Of a stretch of 64,000 nt of DNA, positions 36,009 to 44,700 are shown in pieces; the first letter of the stretch is position 1; each line of letters opens with the position of its first letter. The translations under genes were made by a program, and so were the position numbers. The notes beneath the pieces were generated by a model. It saw only the letters and a program-made list of their open reading frames with translations, was not told where the DNA came from and ran no database searches. This DNA is from Myxococcales bacterium (lineage in GTDB: Bacteria > Myxococcota_A > Polyangia > Nannocystales > Nannocystaceae), in the NCBI GenBank assembly GCA_020633335.1, contig JACKDU010000005.1, positions 124,001-188,000 of the forward strand. The letters are read 5' to 3'.

Positions 36009-37874
36009 TCAGGTGTCGTCTCCGGGCTCCGCGGGGGCGGCCTGGGGGGCGATTTGCGCGTCCTGCGCGGGCTCGTCCTGCGCGGCCGCGGGGGCCTCCG
36101 GCGCGGGAGACGCCTGCACGGGCTCGGGGGCGGGGGCAGCCGCAGGGGCTTGCGCCGCGGCTTCAGCCTCGGCGGCGGCTTCAGCCTCGGCGGCGGCCTT
36201 GGCCTCGGCGGCGGCCTTGGCCTCGGCGGCGGCCTTGGCCTCAGCGGCGGCCTTGGCCTCAGCGGCGGCCTTGGCCTCAGCGGCGGCCTTGGCCTCAGCG
36301 GCGGCCTTGGCCTCGGCGGCGGCCTTGGCAGCTTCGGCAGCGGCCTTCGCGGCAGCGGCCTCAGCGGCGGCCCTGGCCTCGGCAGCAGCGGCAGCGGCAG
36401 CCTCGGCGGCAGCGGCGGCGGCGGCCTCGGCGGCGGCGGCCTCGGCGGCCTCGTCCCGGAGGGTCCCGCCGAGCGAGAGGATCGTCTCCTCGATCGCCGT
36501 CATCTGGCCCTTGTCGAGATCGCTCTCGGGGTCGTGGAGCATCTCGCCGAGGATCTGGAGGATGAGCTCGCGGACCTCGCCCGGGCCCTGCTTGATGATC
36601 CGCTCGAAGGTCGCGGTGCAGTCGTCCGGGTCGCCGCGGGTGTTGAGGACCCGGATCACGCAGGTCTCGGCCCAGATCGGCGCGCGGGCGTAGAGCGAGG
36701 GGAGGGCGCTGAGGAGCGCGCTGAGGTAGCTCTCGTCCGGGAAGTCCTCGAGGACGTAGAGGATGTTCCAGTAGATCCCGTAGGGGTCGTTGTCCTCAAA
36801 GAGCCCGAGGAGCTCCGGCAGGATGCTGGGGTCGCGCACCGACTCGATCTGCTGGAGGAGGCGCGGGAGCTCCTCGAGGCTGTCGTCGCCGAATTGCGCG
36901 GCCATGTGGAGGCGCTCGATCAGCGCGCGGGCGGTGTCGGCCGAGAGCGCCTGCGGGACCTCGACGGCCGGCTCCTCGTAGTCCTCCTCGAGGGCCGCGA
37001 GGATGGTCGAGCGGGTGCGCGCCGGGCCCCGCTGGGTCTCCTCGAGGCTCGAGACCTGGGGGACGCTGGCGAGGTCGAGCGAGATCATCGGCGTCTCGGC
37101 CTTGGCCGGCTTCTTCTCGGCGGCGTCGCCCGTCCGGGCCTCGGCGTCGGCGGCCTCGGAGGCTGGCGCTGGGGCGGGGGCAGGGGCCGGCTTCTTGGCG
37201 GCGGGCTTCTTCGGCTCGGCGACGGGGGCCTCGACCGGGGCGGCGGCGGGCTGCTTGGCGGGTGGCTTGGCGGCGGCGGGCTGCTTGGCAGCGGCGGGTG
37301 GCTTGGCGGCGGCGGGTGGCTTGGCGGCGGCGGGCTGCTTGGCGGCGGCGGGCTGCTTGGCCGCAGCGGGCTTCTTGGCAGGGGCGGCGGGCTTCTTGGC
37401 GGCGGCGGGCTTCTTGGTGGAGGCGGGCTTCTTGGTGGCAGCGGGCTTCTTGGCCGTCGTCGCCTTCTTGGCCGTCGCCTTCTTGGCCGTCGTCTTCTTG
37501 GCCGTCGTCTTCTTGGCCGTCGTCTTCTTGGCCGTCGTTTTCTTGGCCGTCGTCTTCTTGGCGGCGGTCTTCTTGGTCGCCTTCTTGGCGGCGGTCTTCT
37601 TGGTCGCCTTCTTGGCGGCGGTCTTCTTGGCCGCCTTCTTGGCGGCGGGCTTCTTGGCCGTCGCCTTCTTGGCGGCGGTCTTCTTGGTCGCCTTCTTCGC
37701 GCTCTTCTTGGTCGCGGTCTTCTTGGCGGTGGCTTTCTTGGCGGTCTTCTTGGCCGCGGCCTTCTTGGAGGTGGCCTTCTTGGTCGCGGTCTTCTTGGTC
37801 GCGGTCTTCTTCGCGCTCACGCGCGATTTGGAGGCCGAGGTCTTCTTCGCGGGCTTGGAGCGCGTCGTTGCCAC
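36009..37874 (-). CDS. Tripartite protein: histone-H1-like tail, Imm30-like core, Ala-rich helix
   Basis: A 621-residue protein starting at GTG 37874. Residues 1-165 are a histone-H1/AlgP-like tail of KKTTA, KKATA and KKPA units with about a third lysine; 165-240 shift to AAAKQP/AAAKPP and PAPAP. Residues about 310-470 are a normal globular domain: LLQQIESVRDPSILPELLGL, YGIYWNILYVLEDFPDESYL, APIWAETCVIRVLN. Its WAE..VIRVLN signature recalls the immunity protein 30 (Imm30) family; I am only moderately sure of that name. Residues 475-575 are Ala/Glu/Lys with EAKAAA hexads, a long helix, followed by a Pro/Ala end. Probably a DNA-binding nucleoid protein with a protein-binding core. It leads a two-gene operon with the Lon-like protease. 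Confidence 0.82.
   Translation of the reverse strand: MATTRSKPAKKTSASKSRVSAKKTATKKTATKKATSKKAAAKKTAKKATAKKTATKKSAKKATKKTAAKKATAKKPAAKKAAKKTAAKKATKKTAAKKATKKTAAKKTTAKKTTAKKTTAKKTTAKKTTAKKATAKKATTAKKPAATKKPASTKKPAAAKKPAAPAKKPAAAKQPAAAKQPAAAKPPAAAKPPAAAKQPAAAKPPAKQPAAAPVEAPVAEPKKPAAKKPAPAPAPAPASEAADAEARTGDAAEKKPAKAETPMISLDLASVPQVSSLEETQRGPARTRSTILAALEEDYEEPAVEVPQALSADTARALIERLHMAAQFGDDSLEELPRLLQQIESVRDPSILPELLGLFEDNDPYGIYWNILYVLEDFPDESYLSALLSALPSLYARAPIWAETCVIRVLNTRGDPDDCTATFERIIKQGPGEVRELILQILGEMLHDPESDLDKGQMTAIEETILSLGGTLRDEAAEAAAAEAAAAAAAEAAAAAAAEARAAAEAAAAKAAAEAAKAAAEAKAAAEAKAAAEAKAAAEAKAAAEAKAAAEAKAAAEAKAAAEAEAAAEAEAAAQAPAAAPAPEPVQASPAPEAPAAAQDEPAQDAQIAPQAAPAEPGDDT
36180..36314. repeat. 18-bp coding repeats for EAKAAA hexads
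   Basis: About seven near-identical 18-bp units (plus strand GGCGGCCTTGGCCTCGGC with C/A swaps) encode residues 521-565 of the H1-like protein. Such an array can slip, so its length may vary between strains. Confidence 0.75.
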
Positions 37875-37947
37875 GCGGATTTTCTACGCGAACCACCGCG
37901 GCGAAGGCAAGCCCGGTCGACAATGCTGCGATATCGTCGGCCGCATC

Positions 37948-38565
37948 ATGGCTTCACGCACTGTCACGACGTCGGTCGTCAAGGTCGAAGGTCCGCCGGC
38001 CGCGGCTTCGGAGCTCGATCGACGCGTCGAGGAGCTCCGCGCGCGCTTCCCCGGGGCGATCATCGAGCGCTATCTCGACCGCGCGCCGACCCTCGGCGAG
38101 CGCGTGCGAATCGCCGCTGGCGCGGCGATCGTCGGCGATGTCGCGCTCGCGGACGATGTCAGCGTCTGGTACGGCTGCGTGCTCCGCGGCGACGTCAACC
38201 GCGTCGAGGTCCGCGAGCGCTCCAACCTCCAGGACGGGACCGTCGTCCACCTCGGCGACGACGACGGCGTGCTGATCGGCGAGGAGGTCGTTATCGGCCA
38301 TCGCGCGGTGATCCACGGCTGCCGGGTCGGCGGCGGCACCCTGGTCGGGATCCAGGCGACGATCCTCGATGGGGCGTTGATCGGCGAGGGATCGGTGATC
38401 GGCGCGGGCGCGCTGGTCACCGCCGGGACCGAGATCCCGCCGCGGAGCCTCGTCCTCGGGGTCCCCGGGCGGGTGATCAAGCGGCTGAGTGCTGACGACG
38501 AGATCTTCCACCGCGCGCTGGCGATGAAGTACGTCCGCCTGGCCCACAACTACCGGGTCGGCTGA
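37948..38565 (+). CDS. Gamma-class carbonic anhydrase family protein
   Basis: A 205-residue left-handed beta-helix protein that in its family binds zinc or iron between subunits and hydrates carbon dioxide. Hexapeptide-like turns run from VRIAAGAAIVGDVALADD to the end. The three metal ligands are present: His101 (GTVVHLGD), His118 (IGHRAV) and His123 (IHGC), with the 5-residue spacing of the Methanosarcina Cam enzyme. RGDVNRVEVRERSNLQDG is the usual lead-in. ATG 37948 is chosen; the frame runs far upstream through the low-complexity shadow of the H1-like gene. The first 35 residues are extra compared with short YrdA-type members. Activity is not certain, as many homologues act only as acyl or metal binders. 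Confidence 0.88.
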   Translation: MASRTVTTSVVKVEGPPAAASELDRRVEELRARFPGAIIERYLDRAPTLGERVRIAAGAAIVGDVALADDVSVWYGCVLRGDVNRVEVRERSNLQDGTVVHLGDDDGVLIGEEVVIGHRAVIHGCRVGGGTLVGIQATILDGALIGEGSVIGAGALVTAGTEIPPRSLVLGVPGRVIKRLSADDEIFHRALAMKYVRLAHNYRVG

Positions 38566-38632
38566 GCGCGCTCGTTGTATGCACATCGTGCGGACGCGCG
38601 CTGGCGCGCGCGGGGACGCCCGCAGCCTCGCG

Positions 38633-39139
38633 CTAGCCGGTTGTGCCGGTGTCGGTGCCCGTGTCGGTGTCGGTGTCGCCGGTGGTCCCGTCGGTGCCGG
38701 TGCTGGTGTCGGTGTCGGTGTCGGTCCCGCTGCTCGAGGTGCTGCTCGTGTCGCCCGTGTCGCCGCTCTCGCCGGTGCTCCCGCCGAGGTCCGGGGTCTC
38801 GCAGATCCCGTCGATCTTGCGGCAGCGGAGCCCCTCGCAGCAGCTCGGGTGATCGAAGCACCAGCGCCCGAGGTCGAGCTCGCCGATGCACTGGTTCGGG
38901 TCGACGCAGTGCGCGGGACCGCGCTCGCCGCCGAGGGTGTCGGCGGGGATGTACTCGGCGACGCAGAGCCCGTCGCTGTCGCACTCGCTGCTGCCGTTGC
39001 AGGCGTCGGTGGTCCCCGACGACGACGACGACGCGTCCGAGGTCGAGGCCCCGCCGCTGGCGGAGGTGCTCCCGTCGACCGCGGGCGGTCGACATGCGCA
39101 GACGAGGACGATGAAGAGGGACACCGTCAGGGCGCGCAC
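38633..39139 (-). CDS. Cys-rich putative lipoprotein with DTDTDT tail
   Basis: A 168-residue protein with a lipoprotein signal (LTVSLFIVLVCAC, Cys16), a Ser/Gly linker and a core of about 70 residues with ten cysteines (CNGSSECDSDGLCVAEY, CFDHPSCCEGLRCRKIDGIC). The pattern CxxxxxCxxxxxCC recalls small knottin-like domains. The C-terminal 50 residues are Gly/Ser/Thr/Asp only, from GGTGTC-type triplet repeats in the DNA (38637-38760). No known function. It converges on the carbonic anhydrase gene and is followed upstream by another lipoprotein gene 17 bp away on the same strand, so the two may be co-transcribed. Confidence 0.7.
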   Translation of the reverse strand: MRALTVSLFIVLVCACRPPAVDGSTSASGGASTSDASSSSSGTTDACNGSSECDSDGLCVAEYIPADTLGGERGPAHCVDPNQCIGELDLGRWCFDHPSCCEGLRCRKIDGICETPDLGGSTGESGDTGDTSSTSSSGTDTDTDTSTGTDGTTGDTDTDTGTDTGTTG

Positions 39140-39156
39140 GGGCGGAGCCTACCACG

Positions 39157-39717
39157 TCAGGGGTCGTACACGCAGCGGATCGTGAAGGGCTTTCGGTCCC
39201 GCGGGATCGTCGTCGACTGGCCGCCGACGGGGTCGACGATCCAAGCCTGCTTGGGGTCGTCGGCGTAGGGCGTGCGGGTCCAGTGGAAGCCCTCCAGGTC
39301 GTCGAGCGCGTCGATCCCCTTGAGGCGCTTGACCTCCTCGACGTCGGGGAGCCGCCAGCCGCCCTCGTAGGGGTCGAGGTTGAGGGCGCGGCAGTGGGCC
39401 TCGCCGGCGGCCTGGAGGAGCTTGGGGCAGGGGTGGTCGGCGTCGCAGCGCTGGACGAAGAGGGCCGGCTTCTCGAGGAGGAAGGCGCCGACGGGGGGCG
39501 GCGGCGGCTTGGCGGTCGGCTGGGCGAAGGACTCGCCGGGCTTCGCCGCGTCGCTCGCTGGCGCCTCGGGGGCGGGCGCCTCGGGGGCGGGCGCCTCGCC
39601 CTTCGCCGCGGGCTCGGCCGCCGCCTCGGGGCGCTCCTCCGCGCGGCCGCAGGCGAGGGCGAGGGCGAGGGCGAGGAGCGGCGCGGCGGCTGGCTTCGGG
39701 CGAGGGGCGGCGAGCAT
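39157..39717 (-). CDS. Lipoprotein with DUF1566-like domain
   Basis: A 186-residue protein with a lipoprotein signal (APLLALALALAC, Cys23), a Pro/Ala/Glu linker including APAPEAPAPEAP, and a C-terminal domain from about residue 95. That domain reads CRALNLDPYEGGWRLPDVEE, then FHWTRTPYADDPKQAWIVDP and FTIRCVYDP, the scheme of DUF1566/Lcl-type domains (xWRLPxxxEL...W.S.......AW.V.......... .RCVR) known from secreted bacterial proteins with a C-type-lectin-like or fibrobacter-type fold. Probably an outer-surface binding protein. The start at ATG 39717 fits the signal peptide. Confidence 0.75.
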   Translation of the reverse strand: MLAAPRPKPAAAPLLALALALACGRAEERPEAAAEPAAKGEAPAPEAPAPEAPASDAAKPGESFAQPTAKPPPPPVGAFLLEKPALFVQRCDADHPCPKLLQAAGEAHCRALNLDPYEGGWRLPDVEEVKRLKGIDALDDLEGFHWTRTPYADDPKQAWIVDPVGGQSTTIPRDRKPFTIRCVYDP

Positions 39718-39764
39718 GGCCGGAGGATAGCGCGGGACGCCGGGCGTCGGCGCCTTGGGGTACC

Positions 39765-40580
39765 ATGGTCGTCGTGGCGGCGATGACGAGGTCTCCCCAT
39801 CTCAAGCGGATCACCTCGGGGCGCGGGCGGCCGCGCCTCGACAGCACGGCCTGGGTCGCCTGCGCCCTCCAGATCCTCCGTGATCGCTGGCTCGCGGTCG
39901 TGGCGATCGGCTTCCTCGCGCTCCTGCCGGCCTGGTACCTCGGCGAGCGCCTGCCGATCGGCGAGCCCTGGATGCCGGTGGTGCGTTTCGGCGTCCCCTG
40001 GGTCGCCGCCCTCCTCGGCGAGTCGGCGCTCCTCGGGGTCGCCAGCCAGGCGCTGGCCGAGCGCCCCTCGCGGCCGCTGAAGATGATCGCCCACGCGCTC
40101 TGGCGGCTGCCGGTGATGCTCCTGGCGATCGCCCTGCGGAGCGCGGCGGTCGTCGGGATCCTCGCCCTCGGGGCGCTGGCGGCCGATCGCGCCGGTGAAT
40201 TCGCGTCGCTGGTCCTGGTGACCGCGGTCATGGTCGCGATCAGCGCCTCGTCGGCCCTCTCGCTCGCCTCGGCGGTCGCCTTCTGCGAGCGCTGCGGGCC
40301 GATCCACGCGCTCGCGGTGTCGGCGTCGCTGACCCGGAACCTGCGGATGACCGTGCTCAAGGCGCAGATCAAGCTGGTGATCCTGCTCCTCATCGTCGGC
40401 GCGGCGATCGGCGAGATCCCCTGGCCGACCCTCCGCGAGGGGGCCGAACGCCTCCACGAGGTCGTGTGGTTCGCCAGCGGCGCGCTCCTGACGTCGGTCT
40501 CCTACCTGGTGCTCCGCGCCCGCGGCCACCGCCAGCGGGTCGAGGTCGCCGCCCGCGAGATCGCCGAGGCGATCGCCTAG
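39765..40580 (+). CDS. Polytopic membrane protein of unknown function
   Basis: A 271-residue protein with about five to six membrane helices: DRWLAVVAIGFLALLPAWYL, VPWVAALLGESALLGVA, LPVMLLAIALRSAAVVGILA, SLVLVTAVMVAISASSALSL, KLVILLLIVGAAI and VVWFASGALLTSVSYLVL. The N-terminal 25 residues are basic and the last 20 are charged. It resembles in outline integral proteins annotated as DUF4013 or related, but I see no signature that settles it. ATG 39765 is used; ATG 39783 is an equally good start. It lies 22 bp before the cysteine desulfurase gene on the same strand, so they may share a transcript. Confidence 0.65.
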   Translation: MVVVAAMTRSPHLKRITSGRGRPRLDSTAWVACALQILRDRWLAVVAIGFLALLPAWYLGERLPIGEPWMPVVRFGVPWVAALLGESALLGVASQALAERPSRPLKMIAHALWRLPVMLLAIALRSAAVVGILALGALAADRAGEFASLVLVTAVMVAISASSALSLASAVAFCERCGPIHALAVSASLTRNLRMTVLKAQIKLVILLLIVGAAIGEIPWPTLREGAERLHEVVWFASGALLTSVSYLVLRARGHRQRVEVAAREIAEAIA

Positions 40581-40602
40581 CGCGTTGATCTACCCTCCGC
40601 CC

Positions 40603-41742
40603 ATGGACGGGCGCCCGCCGATCTACCTCGACTACAACGCGACCACGCCGATCGAGCCCGAGGTGCGGGAGGCGATGCTCCCGTGGCTCGGCGAGCGCTG
40701 GGGGAACCCGTCGAGCGGCCACGCCTACGGGGCTCAGGCGGCCGAGGCGGTGGCGGCGGCGCGGGCCGAGGTGGCGGCGCTGATCGGCGCGCCGGTGTCG
40801 GCGATCGTCTTCACCGGCGGCGGCACCGAGGCCGACAACCTCGCGCTCCTCGGGGCCGCGCGGGGGCCGGGGCGCCTCGTGATCTCGGCGGTCGAGCACC
40901 CGGCGGTCGACGCCCCGGCGGCCGCCCTGGCCGCGCAGGGCTGGCTCTGCGAGCGCCTGCCGGTGGGCGCGGACGGGCGGGTCGACCTCGAGCGCGCGGC
41001 CGCGCTCGTCGGCGGCGGAGCGGAGGTCGCCCTCGCGTCGGTGATCCTCGCGCAGAACGAGAGCGGGGCGATCCAGCCGGTGGCCGAGCTCGCGGCGATG
41101 ATCCGCCGGCGCTCGCCGGGCGCGCTGATCCACAGCGACGCGGCCCAGGCGGTCGGCAAGATCGCGGTCGACGTCGACGCCCTCGGGGTCGATCTGCTGA
41201 CGGTGGTCAGCCACAAGCTCTACGGGCCCGCCGGGATCGGCGCGCTCTACGTCCGGGATCGCGCGGCCCTGCGGCCCCGCCTCCTCGGCGGCGGGCAGGA
41301 GGGCGGGCTCCGCCCCGGGACCGAGCCGGTCGCGCTGATCGTCGGCCTCGGGGCGGCGGCGGCCCTCGCCCGGCGGACCCTGGCGGCCGAGGGGGAGCGC
41401 CAGCGGGGCCTCCGCGAGCGCCTCTGGGGGCGCCTCGAGGCGGCGATCCCCGGGCTCCACCGGACGATCCCGGGCGCGATCGCGCTCCCGAACACGCTCC
41501 ACGTCTGCGTCCCCGGGCTCCGCGGGGCCGATCTCCTCAGCCGCGCGCCGGCGCTCGCGGCCTCGGTCGGCTCGGCCTGCCACAGCCACGACGACGCGGT
41601 CTCCGGGGTCCTCGGGGCGATGGGGGTGCCGGCGAGCCTCGCCCGCGGCGCCCTCCGGCTCAGCCTCGGTCGGCGGAGCGACGCGGCCGCGATCGACGCG
41701 GCGGCCGACGCCCTCATCGCCGCCTGGCGGTCGCTCGCCTAG
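40603..41742 (+). CDS. Cysteine desulfurase (NifS/IscS-like)
   Basis: A 379-residue PLP enzyme that takes sulfur from cysteine for Fe-S clusters or thio-modification. From ATG 40603 it begins MDGRPPIYLDYNATTPIEPE, the family start. Other signatures are GGGTEADNLAL, HSDAAQAVGKI, the Schiff-base Lys205 in VVSHKLYGPAGIGAL and the persulfide Cys326 in SVGSACHSHDD. A TTG 18 bases upstream is an unlikely start. The missing iscU/iscA/hscA neighbours mean it is probably a second, housekeeping-independent copy, for example for tRNA thiolation or another maturation path. It ends 46 bp before a converging gene, with a palindrome in between. Confidence 0.9.
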   Translation: MDGRPPIYLDYNATTPIEPEVREAMLPWLGERWGNPSSGHAYGAQAAEAVAAARAEVAALIGAPVSAIVFTGGGTEADNLALLGAARGPGRLVISAVEHPAVDAPAAALAAQGWLCERLPVGADGRVDLERAAALVGGGAEVALASVILAQNESGAIQPVAELAAMIRRRSPGALIHSDAAQAVGKIAVDVDALGVDLLTVVSHKLYGPAGIGALYVRDRAALRPRLLGGGQEGGLRPGTEPVALIVGLGAAAALARRTLAAEGERQRGLRERLWGRLEAAIPGLHRTIPGAIALPNTLHVCVPGLRGADLLSRAPALAASVGSACHSHDDAVSGVLGAMGVPASLARGALRLSLGRRSDAAAIDAAADALIAAWRSLA

Positions 41743-41757
41743 CGCCTCTTCCAGTCA

Positions 41758-41771
41758 TGTCCCTTGGGACA
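41758..41771. repeat. Palindromic motif copy (TGTCC-CTTG-GGACA)
   Basis: The best copy of the TGTCY-N4-RGRCA family, with perfect 6-bp arms TGTCCC/GGGACA, in the 46-bp spacer between two converging genes. Eighteen bases here recur almost exactly on the other strand at 53711-53730. May end transcription from both sides. Confidence 0.55.
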
Positions 41772-41788
41772 GGTATCCCCGGCGCGGC

Positions 41789-44700
41789 CTACTCGCGGCG
41801 GACGCAGCCGGGGGCGGGCGAGAGGTCGTCGATCGTGTGATCGAGCGAGGCCTCCGTGCGGCTCAGCCAGGTCAGGAAGCCGACCTGATCCATCGGCAGG
41901 TCGTCGCGCCAGATGCCGATGTGACCCTCGACGGTGATCCCGACGAGGCGCCGGCTCGGGTGCCAGTAGAGGTTGCTGAGGCGGGTGGGCATCGTCCCCA
42001 GCGCCCGGCTCTCGCCGCTGGTGACGTCCCAGATCCGGATCTCGTTGTCCTCCGCCTGCGAGGCGATGGTGTCGGCGTCGGCGAGGATCAGGCTGCGGAC
42101 CGGGGCGTTGTGGCCGTTGAGGCGGCGGGCGACCCGGCCGTCGACGCGATCCCAGATCAGGATCGCGTTCTCGCCGTTGATCAGCGCGACCCGCCGGCCG
42201 TCGGCGAAGGGCTGGATCGCCCGGATGTAGAGGCCGCTGATCGGGTGGATCGCGACCTCGCCGCTGACCCGGTCGTAGATCCGCAGGTCGCCGCCGTGGC
42301 CGCCCGAGAGGAGGAGGCGGCCGTCCGGCGAGAAGGCGAGGGCGGTGATCGAGAGCGGGTGGCGATCGACGATCTCGCTGGCGCCGGTGTGGAGGTTGGT
42401 CAGGCGGAGCACGCGATCGGTGGCGTCGGTGGTCGTCCCCGTGTCGCCGCCGCCGGTCGCCAGCCACTCGCTCGCCGGCGCGATCGCCCGGGCGCGGAGG
42501 AAGGAGTCGCCGTCGTCGCTCGGGATCGCCCGGGCGCTCCGCTCGTTGAGATCCCAGATCATCACCCCCTCGCGCGAGGAGCCGACGAGGTAGCGGCCGT
42601 CGGGGGCGAGCACCGGCGCGCCGAAGCTCGGCCACGGCGCCGGCGCGGGGTGGTGGCTGTAGGCGCCGTCCTGCGCGTCGATCACCACCAGGCTCGAGTC
42701 GTCGCCGAGGCCGACGATCCGATCGCCGGTCGGCGTGAAGGCGAGCCCGAGGAGCGGGATCCCGAGCTCGACCCGCCAGAGCTGGGTCTCGTCCGCGAGA
42801 TCCCAGAGCGTCACCACCTGCTGGTGATCGATGGCGGCGAGGCGCGGGAGGCCGGGGTCGACCGCGACCTGGGCCTGCGGCGGGAGGCGCGAGGCGAGGT
42901 CCTGGCGGAGGAGATCGGGGCGCCGCCAGACCCGGGCCTCGCCGTCGACGCTGGTCGCGGAGAGGGCGAGGCCGTCGGGGGAGAAGGCGACCGCGATCGC
43001 GTTGCGGTCGAAGTCGGCGAGGAATTCGCCTGACCCATCGAACATGTCCCAGAGGCGGACGCCGTTCTCGCCGCCGACCGACGCGACCAGGCGCGAGGTC
43101 GGCGAGACCGCGAGGCGGTTGACCCGGCCGTGGTGGCCGCTGAAGGTGCGCTCGAGCGCGAGGGGGTGGCGGCGCCACACCCAGACCTCACGATCCGCGC
43201 CGGCGGCGACGATGCGGGCGCCGTCGGGGGTGTAGAGGACCGTGCGGACCAGGACCTCGCCGGGGTGGAGGCGGGTCCGCTTGCCGCTCCCCCAGCGCCA
43301 GAGGAGGACCGAGCCGTCGTAGGCGCCGACGGCGATCTCATCGCCCTCGGGGGCGATGTCGCCGAGGGGCGCGAGCTGGACCTCGCTCGTCAGGCGGTGG
43401 CGGGCGCCGCTCGCCAGCTCGATCACCTCGAGCGAGCGGCGGTCGACGGCGACGCAGCCGACCCGCGCGCCGTCGGTGCAGAGCGAGCCGGAGAGGCACT
43501 CGGCGAGGAGCTCGGACGCGCCGGTGGCGAGGTCCCAGCGGAGGAGGCGGTTGTCGTCGCCGCCGCTGAGGAGGCGGCCGTCGTCGGTGTAGGCGGCGAT
43601 CCGCACCCCGGCCTCGTGGCCGCGGAGCTCGCCGAGGGGCGCCCCGGTGGCCGCGTCCCAGCGGCGGATCGTCGCGTCGCGGCTGGTGGTCACGACCTCG
43701 CGGCCGTCGGGCGAGAAGAGGACCCGCCAGACCTCGTCGCGGTGGCCGAGGAGGCGGCGGCCCTCGCCGGTCTCGAGGTCCCAGAGGGCGGCCGCGCAGT
43801 CGTCCCCCGAGGTCACGAGGCGGCGGCCGTCGGGCGAGAAGGCGTTGCGCGATGCGCCGAGGAGGTGGCCGTGGTAGGCCGCGCCGAGGCCGTGGGCGAC
43901 CGCGTCGGCGGCGATCGTCCGGAGGCGGCCCCACTCGCGCTTGTCGCTGATCCCGGCGAGGAGCTCGATCGTCCGCGAGGGCTGCTCGGCGGCGGCGAGG
44001 CGGGCCTGGTCGAGCGCGAGCGCGTCGGCCTGGGCCTGCGAGAGCGCGCGCGCGCGCTCCGACTCCTCGCTCGCCCGGCGGGCGGCGTCGCGCGAGGCCT
44101 CGGCCTCGATCCGCAGGCGGCGGGCCTCGTCGCGCTCGCTGAGGACCCGACGCACCGAGATCGTCGAGACCACCGCGAGGATCAGGAGCGAGACCGCGGC
44201 GACCAGGAGCGGCGCGCGGTAGCGCTGGAGGAGCCGGAGGAGGCGCTCGCGGGTCGAGTAGTGGTGGGCGGCGACGAGCTGGCCGGTGGCGAAGCGGCGG
44301 AGGTCGTCGGCGAGGGCGCCGGCGTTCGGGTAGCGCTCGGCGGGGTCGTAGGCCATCGCCTTGGCGATGATCGCCGCGAGCTCGCGGGGCAGCGCCGGTT
44401 GTCGGACCTCGATCGGCACCGGCGCCTCGCTGGTCACCTGGACGAGGATCGCCATCGCGGTCTCGCCGTCGAAGGGCGGCTCGCCGGCGAGGACGTGGTA
44501 GAGGATCGCCCCGAGGGCGTAGACGTCGGCCCGCTCGTCGACGGGATCGCCGTAGGCCTGCTCCGGCGGCATGTAGGCCGGGGTCCCCATCACCGAGCCG
44601 ACCATCGTGAGGTCCTTGGCGATCGGCAGGCGACGGCGGTTGCTCGAGGCGCTGGTCCGACGCTCGATCGAGGGGCCGGCGGGGCCGGCCGGGTCGTCGG

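Noticed and set aside
36180..36314. Possible CRISPR or minisatellite outside genes
   Set aside because: The 18-bp units keep the reading frame and code for EAKAAA in the H1-like protein.
33640..36693. 1017-codon plus-strand frame opposite the LonC-like protease and the H1-like gene
   Set aside because: Glu/Val/Asp/Ala-rich and then Ala/Ser-only where it reads the repeat array; the minus strand has the Ser-Lys dyad at the right spacing.
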